Assembly: GCA_051277005.1 (NCBI GenBank)
Contig: JBNMPS010000023.1
Location: forward strand, 1-25,647
Source of the DNA: Dasania sp051277005
GTDB lineage: Bacteria > Pseudomonadota > Gammaproteobacteria > Pseudomonadales > Dasaniaceae
Reading direction: 5' to 3'
Length of the DNA: 25,647 nucleotides
Under the pieces are notes generated by a model. The model searched no databases and was not told the origin of the DNA. It saw nothing but the letters and a program-made list of their open reading frames with translations. The position numbers and the translations under genes were made by a program. Shown here piece after piece: positions 7,250 to 15,084 of this stretch; the first letter of the stretch is position 1; each line of letters begins with the position of its first letter.

Positions 7250-8974
7250 ATGCCCTATGGCAAGATGGTTGCAACCCTCGAGCAACAACTGGGTCCTTTA
7301 GAGAGTTTAGAGCAGAGTATCTACGCGCAATTAAGTTACTGCGACCGGCTCTTAATCAATTACCACCAAGGCCACCAACTAGACCCCACCATCCAAAAAG
7401 TGCTCGTCATATTACTGCCCATTCTCGCCGAGATTCAGTTAGTAAATCTTAAATGGGTATGGGAGCAACACCCGGTTATTGAACTGCTCTCTACACTTCA
7501 AAAACATTGCATAGGTTGGCAAGAGAGCGACAGCAGAACCTCCGTACACTTTTTATCACAGCTGACCAAAGCATTGACGGAATTCCACGATGGATGGCAG
7601 CAGGGGCCTATTGATTTTAGCGATAATGCTTTAACCCATTTTTTTAAGCGGGAAGACAACCGCCTGAGAAAACTTGAGCAACGTGTTAAAGATGCCGAAA
7701 GCGGCGCGCTGAAAGCCAAGCGTGCACAAGATCTTAGTACCCGCATTATTAATAGTAAAATGCAGGGTAAATTACTACCCACCGCCATCATCCAGTTTTT
7801 ACAAAAAAATTGGCATGACTCGCTTATTTTGCTCTTAGTGAATAGCGACAACATCCAAGCGGAATCGCACCGCTTAGGTAAGCTTACAGAAACGTTAATT
7901 TTGACCTTCCAGCCCTTCGAGCAAGAAGATACCGAAATCCAGCAGCGTATTTATCGATTAGTCGGTAATTTACAGGAAGAGATTTCAAACGTCACAATTA
8001 GCCTAAAACATCAACCAGAAAAGCTCAACCAAGCACTAGCGGCTATAGAAACCGAACACTTAAAAATACTAAAAGGCGAAACCATTGAACCGGCTGAATT
8101 CACAGCACTCGCTACCGATGACTTACTCAGCGATGCTGGTACAAAAATCAGCGGCAGTTTGCTTAAAAAAGTTAACCAAGTTAAAGAAGGCCAGTGGTTT
8201 ACTCACAACGTCGAGGAACAGCCACAAGCCATTAAGCTATTATTAAAACTTACCGACAGTCAGCAACTCTTATTCAGTAATCATGCGGGGATGAAAGCCT
8301 GCCAATATAGCTTTGACGAACTCGCTTATAAGTTATCTAACAACAGTATCAAACCCCTCCCTGACAAATGCCGCATCGAGCAAACCGCCTCCATCCTTAT
8401 TGAAAACTTGCTCAAAGTTCAATCGCATCAGCAACAAAAGAAAGCCTCAATAATAGAGGAGCAGAAAAAACAACAAGCACAGGAAGAAAGGCTCAAACTT
8501 GATCAACACAAAGCTTTAGCTGAAGTTAAAACGCTACAAGTACAAAAAGAGCAACAAAAAATAATCTCAAAACAAGAACAAGAACAAGAACAAGAACAAG
8601 AACAAGAACAAGAACAAGAACAAGAACAAGAACAAGAACAAGAACAAGAGAAAACACTCAAACCTGCGATAGAACAACCCGAACTATCTTTTGCCGAGCA
8701 ACAAAAATACAGCGTACAATTACATCAGTTAGCGGTTGGCGGCAAAGTGCGCTTTGTTCGTAACGACACCCCCCGTACCTGTAAGCTTGCAGCCATAATA
8801 CAGCAGTCCAACAAATATATTTTTGTGAATCGGGAAGGCATCAAAGACAGTGAGCTTTTAAAGCAGGAACTTATTATTCAACTTGCCACCCAGCAGGCCG
8901 AAATCATCGATCAGGGTGATAAATTTGAAGACGCTCTCTCAAAAGTTGTGAGCAGCATTAGAAACAAAAAGTAA
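7250..8974 (+). CDS. DUF1631-like protein with Gln-Glu repeat, PilZ-associated
   Basis: This 574-residue cytoplasmic protein has no signal or membrane segment. The first about 400 residues are helical. One segment resembles DUF1631 proteins (LLPTAIIQFLQKNWHDSLILLL followed by a helical stretch ending TFQPFEQ). Residues about 395-475 are Gln/Lys/Glu-rich and likely coiled coil, including thirteen QE dipeptides. The last 90 residues match the DUF1631 C-terminus (LAVGGKVRFVRND, KYIFVNREGIK, and a final FEDALSKVVSSIR). DUF1631 proteins are usually 700-800 residues, so this one is short at the N-terminus. ATG 7250 has no ribosome-binding site and the frame is open upstream. The PilZ gene starts 8 bp downstream, suggesting translation together and a c-di-GMP link. 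The molecular role is unknown. Confidence 0.75.
   Translation: MPYGKMVATLEQQLGPLESLEQSIYAQLSYCDRLLINYHQGHQLDPTIQKVLVILLPILAEIQLVNLKWVWEQHPVIELLSTLQKHCIGWQESDSRTSVHFLSQLTKALTEFHDGWQQGPIDFSDNALTHFFKREDNRLRKLEQRVKDAESGALKAKRAQDLSTRIINSKMQGKLLPTAIIQFLQKNWHDSLILLLVNSDNIQAESHRLGKLTETLILTFQPFEQEDTEIQQRIYRLVGNLQEEISNVTISLKHQPEKLNQALAAIETEHLKILKGETIEPAEFTALATDDLLSDAGTKISGSLLKKVNQVKEGQWFTHNVEEQPQAIKLLLKLTDSQQLLFSNHAGMKACQYSFDELAYKLSNNSIKPLPDKCRIEQTASILIENLLKVQSHQQQKKASIIEEQKKQQAQEERLKLDQHKALAEVKTLQVQKEQQKIISKQEQEQEQEQEQEQEQEQEQEQEQEQEKTLKPAIEQPELSFAEQQKYSVQLHQLAVGGKVRFVRNDTPRTCKLAAIIQQSNKYIFVNREGIKDSELLKQELIIQLATQQAEIIDQGDKFEDALSKVVSSIRNKK
8573..8650 (+). repeat. Hexanucleotide tandem repeat (CAAGAA)13
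   Basis: Twelve perfect CAAGAA units and a final CAAGAG run without interruption, encoding (Gln-Glu)13 inside the DUF1631-like gene. Because the unit is six bases, gain or loss of units changes the length of the linker by two residues without shifting the frame. Confidence 0.97.
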
Positions 8975-8982
8975 GGCATATA

Positions 8983-9360
8983 ATGATTGACGATAAACGT
9001 AGTGAAACCCGGCTTAACGAAGAAGCCACCATCTTTGTCGAGACTTACGACAACACCCAGGCCTCTGGCAACAAAGTTATTATCTGCAGCAGCCTCGATA
9101 TATCGGCTAATGGCATCCAGTTTCAAATGGATGAGAGAGCAGAAATCGGTAGTATCTTACGGCTCTGTGCTGAGTTCCATGACCAACAAGCAACACTGCA
9201 GCTAATCGGCGAGGTCAAATGGATAGTCCCCGAAGATGAGTTCTTTAATATTGGCTTTGAAATTTACGAAGCCGAAAACACTGACATTATCGGCTGGAAA
9301 CAATTAATCGCTCATCGCTTAGATGCGCGACATACCAACAATAGCGTCAGCGACCCATAA
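8983..9360 (+). CDS. PilZ domain c-di-GMP-binding protein
   Basis: This is a single-domain PilZ protein of 125 residues. Both c-di-GMP contact motifs are intact: R6-x3-R10 (KRSETR) and D39-x-S41-x-x-G44 (DISANG). The beta-barrel strands that follow (IQFQMDE, LRLCAEFH, LIGEVKWIV, FNIGFEIYE) fit the fold. It should bind c-di-GMP and change its interaction with a partner. It starts 8 bp after the DUF1631-like stop; these two families are often adjacent, so the upstream protein is the obvious candidate partner. ATG 8983 follows GTAAGGCATATA, an acceptable ribosome-binding site. Confidence 0.92.
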   Translation: MIDDKRSETRLNEEATIFVETYDNTQASGNKVIICSSLDISANGIQFQMDERAEIGSILRLCAEFHDQQATLQLIGEVKWIVPEDEFFNIGFEIYEAENTDIIGWKQLIAHRLDARHTNNSVSDP

Positions 9361-9388
9361 CTGTCGTCCACTTTTATTATTACCTACC

Positions 9389-9426
9389 GATACCAGCCAG
9401 AAAAAACTTCCTCTCTGGCTTGTATC
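9389..9426 (+). terminator. Long hairpin between the PilZ gene and gshA
   Basis: The arms 9389-9401 (GATACCAGCCAGA) and 9414-9426 (TCTGGCTTGTATC) pair over 13 positions with one mismatch around a 12-nt loop. It lies 29 bp after the PilZ stop. No T-tract follows, so it could end or protect the upstream transcript, or act as an operator. Confidence 0.45.
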
Positions 9427-9537
9427 GATTCAACGGCATCATTACACTGCGCACAACAGAGAAATCCCCTATTCATTTGTCCTGACTATCGCTTGCTGAG
9501 AAAGCTCACTTGCCTTGAAGGATAACGGAGCATTACC

Positions 9538-11124
9538 TTGTCAAAGCTAGCCATCCAGCGCATCAAGCAGCTAAGCGAAACCGGCGCATTTCAACACTTA
9601 CGCCACCTACAGCGCGGCATAGAGAAAGAAAGCCTGCGAATATCCCCCGATGGCATGTTAGCAACAACTGAACACCCCAAAGCCTTGGGCTCAGCACTAA
9701 CCCACCCTAAGATAACCACCGACTTTTCAGAAGCGTTACTAGAACTGATAACCCCGGTTCACTCCAGCATTAACAGCGTTTTAACAGAGCTCAACGACAT
9801 CCATCGCTATGTTTATTCACAGTTGGATAATGAATTGATGTGGACCGCCAGCATGCCCTGCGCGCTGCCCGAAGACTCAAAAATACCTGTGGCCCAGTTT
9901 GGCAGTTCTAATGTTGCCAAAATGAAGTCGGCCTACCGTGTCGGTTTAGGCAATCGCTATGGCCGCACCATGCAAACGATTTCAGGCATTCATTATAATT
10001 TCTCTATTCCCGAAGCGCTATGGCCTCATTTGCAAAACTTAGCCAGCGATGATTTAAAAGTACTCTCGGCCCAAGATTTTAAAACCGAAAGTTACTTTCA
10101 TTTAATTCGCAATTTTCGTCGAGTATCTTGGCTGCTGACCTATTTATACGGTTCTTCACCCGCTGTCTGCAAAAGCTTTTTAAAAAACCAGCCACACAAC
10201 TTAGAAGAGCTTAATGACGGCAGTTTTTACCTTCCCTATGCCACCGCTTTGCGCATGGGTGATTTCGGCTATCAAAGTAACGCTCAAAATGGCTTACAGG
10301 TTTGTTACAACACCATCGATAATTATATTCAAACCTTAAAGCACGCTATTATTACCGAGCATCCCGAATACAAAAATATTGGGGTCAAAGAAGACAGCCA
10401 ATATCAGCAACTATCCAGCGCCCTATTACAAATTGAAAATGAATTTTACAGCACCATTCGCCCCAAACGTGTAACCGAATCGGGTGAGATACCTCTTGGC
10501 GCACTGCAACAACGCGGGGTTGAATATATAGAGGTACGCTGCATAGACGTTAACCCTTATCTACCCATGGGTATCGATGAAGACGAGATTCGCTTCATTG
10601 ATTGTTTGATGCTGTTTTGCCTATTGGACGAAAGTCCTAAGTGCGATGAAGGCGATATGAAAAGAATCGACGAAAACTTTAAAACCGTCGTTAACTTTGG
10701 CCGCAAACCCGGGCTAACCTTAAAACAACGCCAAGGTGATGTTTCATTACAAGGCTGGGGCACAAATTTATTAGACGGCATAGAGGCCATAGCACAATAC
10801 ATGGACAAGCTTCATGGCGGCGATGACTACAGCCGAGTTTGCCAAGACCAGAAAGACAAGCTAAATAACCCAGAACTAACACCATCGGCAAAAGTTTTAG
10901 CCGATATGGGAAAAAAGCAACAAAGTTATTTTGATTTTGCCCTCGACCTATCCAAGCAGCATCAACAGAGTTATATCCATTCACCGCTAACCGGTGACGA
11001 GTTAGATTATTTTGCTACCGCAAGAGATCTATCCAATCAGCGACGTGAAGAAATTGAACAAGATGACACTATCGACTTTGACGAATACTTGGTGAATTTT
11101 TATCAGCAGTATCATCAACTATAG
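9538..11124 (+). CDS. gshA: Glutamate-cysteine ligase
   Basis: This 528-residue enzyme joins glutamate and cysteine using ATP, the first and rate-limiting step of glutathione synthesis. It is the proteobacterial (E. coli GshA) type, about ten residues longer than that enzyme. Clear landmarks are RGIEKESLRI near residue 26, TTDFSEALLELITP near 60, GLGNRYGRTMQTISGIHYNFS near 140-160, and GVEYIEVRCIDVNPY near 330. The start codon is TTG 9538, supported by CGGAG 7 bp upstream; no ATG lies close enough to replace it. gshB is not in the window. The Prx5 peroxiredoxin at 4205 could draw on the glutathione made here. Confidence 0.97.
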   Translation: MSKLAIQRIKQLSETGAFQHLRHLQRGIEKESLRISPDGMLATTEHPKALGSALTHPKITTDFSEALLELITPVHSSINSVLTELNDIHRYVYSQLDNELMWTASMPCALPEDSKIPVAQFGSSNVAKMKSAYRVGLGNRYGRTMQTISGIHYNFSIPEALWPHLQNLASDDLKVLSAQDFKTESYFHLIRNFRRVSWLLTYLYGSSPAVCKSFLKNQPHNLEELNDGSFYLPYATALRMGDFGYQSNAQNGLQVCYNTIDNYIQTLKHAIITEHPEYKNIGVKEDSQYQQLSSALLQIENEFYSTIRPKRVTESGEIPLGALQQRGVEYIEVRCIDVNPYLPMGIDEDEIRFIDCLMLFCLLDESPKCDEGDMKRIDENFKTVVNFGRKPGLTLKQRQGDVSLQGWGTNLLDGIEAIAQYMDKLHGGDDYSRVCQDQKDKLNNPELTPSAKVLADMGKKQQSYFDFALDLSKQHQQSYIHSPLTGDELDYFATARDLSNQRREEIEQDDTIDFDEYLVNFYQQYHQL

Positions 11125-11180
11125 AACCCTCTGAAATAAGTTTAGGTCATAATTCCGGTGATCCAAAAGAGAACTTTAAT

Positions 11181-11210
11181 ATAAAAACTCATCAAGCACT
11201 GCCATTCATC
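11181..11210 (+). other. Probable missing signal-peptide start (ATA) of the esterase
   Basis: In frame with the esterase, ATA 11181-11183 opens a ten-residue extension KTHQALPFI that would supply the positively charged n-region lacking from the ATG 11211 start. AAAGAGAAC lies 6-9 bp upstream at ribosome-binding distance. ATG 11211 itself has no ribosome-binding site. This suggests a non-canonical ATA start or an ATG mutated to ATA. Confidence 0.4.
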
Positions 11211-12107
11211 ATGGGCTTATTGCTATTAAGTTTAGCTACAGTCACCCAAGCTGAGGGCAGTGATATTTCAACGCAACGAGAAACTATCGTGCACAAGGGC
11301 ATTACACGTATTGTGCAAATACGTATTCCTGCACGCATCAAACCTAATAAAAAAGTGCCACTCGTTTTGGTATTACATGGCGGCGGCGGCAATGCAGCAC
11401 ATGCAGAAAAAATGACGGGGTTTACCCAAAAGGCCGCGCAAGAAAATTTTATTGTTGTGTATCCTCAGGGAACAGGATGGTTTAAGCGTAATTTTTTAAC
11501 CTGGAATGCCGGTAATTGCTGCGGCCAAGCAATGAAAAAACACATAGACGATGTCGGTTTTATCAGCGTGGTTATCGATAAAATGATCAGTGAATTCCCC
11601 ATCGACCCTAAACGAGTTTATGTAACGGGCATGTCAAATGGCGGCATGATGGCCCATACGCTCGGCATCGCCTTATCTGAAAAAATCACTGCAATCGCAC
11701 CGGTTGTGGCCACCCTTTTTGGTGATGAGGTCGCACCACCAAACCCAGTATCCGCTATCGTGGTGAACGGTATGCTCGATAATATCATCCCGTATAAAGG
11801 CGGCCCCCCCAATGCGCGTGTCAAAGGTGCCTGGGGTGATTTACCAACGCAACCGTCATTAGCGCAAGCTACCTTTTGGGCAAAGGCCAATGGCTGCCAT
11901 AAAATCCCAAATAACAAGACTCCAAACCAGTTTATTCATTCAAGCTACGATTGCCCTAAGGGCAGGTCCGTTGAGATGTATTCTGTTAAGGATAATGGTC
12001 ACGCTTGGCCCGGTGGTAAAAAAGGAACCCTTAGAGGTGACAACCCCAGTGTTGAGCTAGATGCCACCGATGTTATTTGGGCATTTTTTAAGAGGCATAG
12101 TCAATAA
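11211..12107 (+). CDS. Secreted PHB depolymerase/LpqC-type esterase
   Basis: This is an alpha/beta-hydrolase of the LpqC / poly(3-hydroxybutyrate) depolymerase family, 298 residues from ATG 11211. The oxyanion motif HGGGGN is at 56-61. The catalytic triad is S142 in GMSNGG, D190 in NGMLDNIIPY and H264 in DNGHAWPGG. The N-terminus is a hydrophobic stretch ending TQA, a signal peptide without its charged start, so the true start is probably upstream (see 11181). The frame is open even further back, into the end of gshA. C103/C104 and C229/C248 could form disulfides outside the cytoplasm. Related enzymes cleave polyhydroxyalkanoate oligomers, feruloyl or acetyl esters; the substrate is not readable here. 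It is a single gene, convergent with the FliL-like gene. Confidence 0.9.
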   Translation: MGLLLLSLATVTQAEGSDISTQRETIVHKGITRIVQIRIPARIKPNKKVPLVLVLHGGGGNAAHAEKMTGFTQKAAQENFIVVYPQGTGWFKRNFLTWNAGNCCGQAMKKHIDDVGFISVVIDKMISEFPIDPKRVYVTGMSNGGMMAHTLGIALSEKITAIAPVVATLFGDEVAPPNPVSAIVVNGMLDNIIPYKGGPPNARVKGAWGDLPTQPSLAQATFWAKANGCHKIPNNKTPNQFIHSSYDCPKGRSVEMYSVKDNGHAWPGGKKGTLRGDNPSVELDATDVIWAFFKRHSQ

Positions 12108-12166
12108 GATCACTGCTAGCGATAAAGCCTGCAATGTAAGCGGGTTCATTATCTGGCTATCACTAT

Positions 12167-12607
12167 TTAGCGCTGAACAATAAACGCGTCAAACAACAAG
12201 TCTGAAATAAACTGCTTGCCCTGCTCTTCGATGAGCACCTTACGTACCGTTTCCAATGCGGCCTGTCGTAACAACTCGCGCCCCTCCATGGATGACATAT
12301 CTTCACTGGTTTGTTGCGACATCAGCATCACTAAGCTGTGGCGAATGTAAGGCAGGTGATGCCTAACATCCCTCATACCACTGGAACCACCCCCGGTTTG
12401 AACTCTTAAGGTGATGGCTGTTTTCAAATACCGTAAGCGACCCGCACCCCCATAGTTAACAACAAACGCAGGTTTAATCGAAAAATAAGTCGAGGCTGCC
12501 CCGGCTGGCGCGCCATCCTCTGCTGCCTCATCTTCGTCCTGGGCATAAACACATTGAGCCGCGAATAAAACAAACAATAAACTTAGTAATCTAACCATCG
12601 CCTGCAT
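12167..12607 (-). CDS. FliL-like secreted protein
   Basis: This 146-residue protein has the FliL pattern: YFSIKPAFVVNY, RLRYLKTAITLRV, HHLPYIRHSLVMLMSQQTSEDM, RELLRQAALETVRKVL and a final FDAFIVQR. FliL associates with the flagellar stator and basal body. I chose ATG 12607 because AAGGGA lies 6 bp upstream; an in-frame upstream ATG at 12640 adds residues unlike the family. Unlike standard FliL, which keeps an uncleaved N-terminal anchor, this one begins with what looks like a cleavable signal peptide (LLSLLFVLFAAQCVYA, then QDEDE) and an acidic linker. No flagellar genes are nearby, so a role outside the flagellum is possible. It is divergent from dsbB. Confidence 0.82.
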   Translation of the reverse strand: MQAMVRLLSLLFVLFAAQCVYAQDEDEAAEDGAPAGAASTYFSIKPAFVVNYGGAGRLRYLKTAITLRVQTGGGSSGMRDVRHHLPYIRHSLVMLMSQQTSEDMSSMEGRELLRQAALETVRKVLIEEQGKQFISDLLFDAFIVQR

Positions 12608-12732
12608 GACATTTCCCTTTAATACCTTGAATCTATACATAATATGCGGTGCAGACCCGCAACGCCAGATTGACCTTGAGACAATTCTTAATTTGTCCTA
12701 CTGTAGCACCCTCATTTTAGGAGTAGCAGATA

Positions 12733-13215
12733 ATGCCCTTAACCCCTCGCGTTACAAATTTTGCACTAGTTGCCTGTGTTATCGGCCTAATGGGCTATGG
12801 ACTTTACACTCAATATATCGATGGCCTAATACCGTGCCCTCTTTGCATGACCCAGCGCATCTTTTATTGCTTGTTTGGCGCCCTCGCGTTGATTGCTGCC
12901 ATTCATCATCAGCGTTATAAAATTTACGCTATTGTTATGGCGATCAGCGCTCTTGGCGGCCTAGCCGCTGCCGGCCGACAAGTTTGGCTGCAGCATTTGC
13001 CAGCCGATTTAGTCCCCGCCTGCGGTCCCAGTTTGGAATATATGCTCGACACCTTTCCCTTTGCCGAAGCCTTAAAAATACTCGTTCTAGGCGATGGCAA
13101 CTGTGCTGAAGTCGACTGGACGTTTGCAAGCTTTAGTATGGCCGAATGGTCACTCGCATGGTTTGCAGGATTTTTCTGCATCGCAATGTGGCAACTATTA
13201 CGAAAAACCCGTTAA
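12733..13215 (+). CDS. dsbB: Disulfide bond formation protein B
   Basis: This 160-residue inner-membrane protein reoxidises DsbA and passes the electrons to quinone. It has four transmembrane helices and both periplasmic Cys pairs: C35-x-x-C38 (PCPLCMTQR) in the first loop, and C97 (ACGPSLEYML) with C124 (GNCAE) in the second. Those residues are the full DsbB set. AGGAG lies about 10 bp before ATG 12733. The CidA-like gene starts 4 bp after its stop, so they are probably one transcript. In Pseudomonas a dsbB-type gene also sits beside algQ, which fits the rsd gene further downstream. Confidence 0.96.
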   Translation: MPLTPRVTNFALVACVIGLMGYGLYTQYIDGLIPCPLCMTQRIFYCLFGALALIAAIHHQRYKIYAIVMAISALGGLAAAGRQVWLQHLPADLVPACGPSLEYMLDTFPFAEALKILVLGDGNCAEVDWTFASFSMAEWSLAWFAGFFCIAMWQLLRKTR

Positions 13216-13219
13216 TAAT

Positions 13220-13561
13220 ATGATTAAAGGATTAACCGTTCTATTGGTGTTTCAGTGTGCCGGTGAACTAATTCGTCAATTCGGCGACGTTGTTTTACCC
13301 GGCCCTGTCATCGGCATGTTTTTATTATTTATTACGCTTTGCCTTAGAGGCCGAGTTTCAGCCTCATTACAAAAAGCCAGCCAGTCGCTTATTGGTATGA
13401 TGACCTTGTTGTTTGTACCCGCAACAACCGGCCTCTATTTTTTAAGCGCTGAAGTCATGTCGCAGTGGCTAGCCATCACCGTTGCCCTAGTGGCTGGCAC
13501 CGTACTTTCATTAGTTTTTAATGCCCTGTTGATGCGCAAGCTGGTGAAAAAGCATGCTTGA
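13220..13561 (+). CDS. CidA/LrgA family holin-like protein
   Basis: This 113-residue membrane protein has four hydrophobic helices and the CidA/LrgA signature: FQCAGELIRQFGDVVLPGPVIGMFLLF, then LFVPATTGLYFL. The family is holin-like and affects murein hydrolase activity, cell lysis or export of small metabolites. I chose ATG 13220, 4 bp after the dsbB stop; a longer frame from 13094 would run through dsbB and is spurious. No clear ribosome-binding site is present, so translation may be coupled to dsbB. The stop overlaps the start of the LrgB-like gene by 8 bp, the classic two-gene arrangement. Confidence 0.92.
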   Translation: MIKGLTVLLVFQCAGELIRQFGDVVLPGPVIGMFLLFITLCLRGRVSASLQKASQSLIGMMTLLFVPATTGLYFLSAEVMSQWLAITVALVAGTVLSLVFNALLMRKLVKKHA

Positions 13562-14282
13562 TTTTTTACAACAGCAAACTGCTTGGCATGCAGACCTTAT
13601 TCGCAGTCCCTTGTTTGCCATCACCTTAACGCTATTGTGCTTTCAACTTAGCCAAGTACTTTATATCGCCAGTAACCGCTTTGCCTTGCTACACCCCACC
13701 GTTGTCAGCGCAACGATAATTGCCTTGGTGATCAAGTATTGGGGCGTCAGTTACCAACAGTATTTCCAAGATAGCTATATGCTTACCCTACTATTGGGCC
13801 CCACCACTGTCGCGCTAGCCATACCCCTTTATCAAAATAGCCGCTATATTCGCGCGCTTTTCTGGCCCATCACCATCACCCTGGTTTTAGGGGCTAGCTT
13901 TGCCGCCGTATCAGCGGTAGGTATTGCTTATTTAATGGGCGCCAGCCCTCAAACCTTACTATCATTATCGACTAAATCACTCACTACCCCCATCGCCATG
14001 AACGTCAGTGAACTTATTGGCGGCCACACGGCATTAGCCGCAGGCGGAGTCATGGTTACGGCAGTAACCGGCCTCTGCTTTGGCCCGCTTATATTAAAGT
14101 GGCTTAACATTACTGACGATCGTATTTGGGGCTTCTGCTTAGGCATCACCGCTCATGGCACAGCAACGGTTTTATCCTTTGAACGCAATGCTAAAACCGG
14201 CGCTTTTGCCAGCTTAGCACTATGCCTTACCGGTAGTTTTAGCGCGGTTGTTATTCCCTTAGCTGTCACCTTCTTAAAATAA
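13554..14282 (+). CDS. CidB/LrgB family membrane protein
   Basis: This 242-residue multi-pass protein is the partner of the CidA/LrgA-like protein. Family landmarks are HPTVVSATII near residue 48, LLGPTTVALAIPLYQN near 80, STKSLTTPIAM near 144 and GFCLGITAHGTATVLSF near 193. The length is the usual one (about 230-245). ATG 13554 overlaps the upstream gene's stop (ATGCTTGA), so translation is coupled. LrgAB/CidAB-type pairs are linked to control of autolysis and, in some bacteria, to pyruvate or glycolate export. No LytSR- or CidR-type regulator gene is next to it. Confidence 0.93.
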   Translation: MLDFLQQQTAWHADLIRSPLFAITLTLLCFQLSQVLYIASNRFALLHPTVVSATIIALVIKYWGVSYQQYFQDSYMLTLLLGPTTVALAIPLYQNSRYIRALFWPITITLVLGASFAAVSAVGIAYLMGASPQTLLSLSTKSLTTPIAMNVSELIGGHTALAAGGVMVTAVTGLCFGPLILKWLNITDDRIWGFCLGITAHGTATVLSFERNAKTGAFASLALCLTGSFSAVVIPLAVTFLK

Positions 14283-14465
14283 AAACCGCTTAAATTAAAA
14301 TAAACAGCCTGTTTGATTTAAAGGCTTGCTAGCATGGCCACTCTCACTTATATTCAACCTTACACATACTTATAACAAGAAGGGGCGTAGCTAAAACAAA
14401 TTCGCTGTTAACGCTTTAAACAAGCAGCTCCCCTCACGTGGTTAGTTATTAGGGATCTTATTATT

Positions 14466-14945
14466 ATGTTAGACACTTGCACCAAAGAAGAACGCTGGAG
14501 TGGCGTTGAAGAAATGATTACGCGCTGGTTAGAAGAGCGCCAACAGCTTATTGTTGAGTTTTGCGCGGCCGGCGGCGCACAAGAAAACGAAACCCGCCAA
14601 GAGCTCAATGAGCGTCTAAAAAAGTTTTGCCAAACGCTTGTTGATTACGTCTGTGCGGGTCACTTTGAGGTGTATTACCAACTGATACGTGAAGCCGAAG
14701 AATTTAAAGATGGCAGCGCGAATATCGCCCAAAACCTGCTGCCCGAACTCAAAGAAAACACCAATATTACCATGACCTTTCATGACCAATTTGCCGAAGC
14801 CAATAACGAGACAGACACGTCAGAGTTGTCTAACCAGCTCTCCAAATTAGGTGAGACCATAGAGCTAAGATTTGAAATTGAAGACAGGCTAATCGACGTA
14901 ATGCACAACGCTCACAAAACGATGATTGCCGCAACCGAAGCCTAA
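14466..14945 (+). CDS. algQ: Rsd/AlgQ family anti-sigma-70 regulator
   Basis: This 159-residue helical cytoplasmic protein matches Rsd/AlgQ: it opens MLDTCTKEERWSGVEEMITRWLEER and continues with LIVEFCAAGG, LKKFCQTLVDYVCAGHFEVYYQL and a C-terminal helix EIEDRLIDVMHNAH. It binds region 4 of sigma-70 and shifts RNA polymerase toward alternative sigma factors; in Pseudomonas it affects alginate and siderophore genes. The length equals that of Pseudomonas AlgQ (160). TTAGGGA lies about 10 bp before the start. It follows the LrgB-like gene by 183 bp and is ended by the hairpin at 15019, so it is probably its own transcription unit. Confidence 0.92.
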   Translation: MLDTCTKEERWSGVEEMITRWLEERQQLIVEFCAAGGAQENETRQELNERLKKFCQTLVDYVCAGHFEVYYQLIREAEEFKDGSANIAQNLLPELKENTNITMTFHDQFAEANNETDTSELSNQLSKLGETIELRFEIEDRLIDVMHNAHKTMIAATEA

Positions 14946-15018
14946 GTATTTTCAACGGCAGCGTGGTTTAACGAGTCATGCTGCAAGCTGCCGATATAAA
15001 GCTGACAAACATTGTTAC

Positions 15019-15053
15019 GCGGCACGAGACTTTTATTAGTCAGTGCCGCTTTT
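15019..15053 (+). terminator. Intrinsic terminator of algQ
   Basis: Arms GCGGCAC (15019-15025) and GTGCCGC (15043-15049) enclose an inner GACT/AGTC stem. TTTT follows directly. It lies between the algQ stop and the WD40 gene start. Confidence 0.65.
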
Positions 15054-15084
15054 AATACGCGTTAACTAAGGCGAAAAACGGTCA

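Noticed and set aside
8573..8650. CRISPR or phase-variable contingency locus
   Set aside because: It is a pure hexamer tract within a coding frame, with no spacers; slippage keeps the frame, so it cannot switch the gene on and off.
13094..13219. Longer N-terminus of the CidA/LrgA-like protein
   Set aside because: This stretch is the end of dsbB read in another frame; the family begins at MIKGLTVLL (13220).
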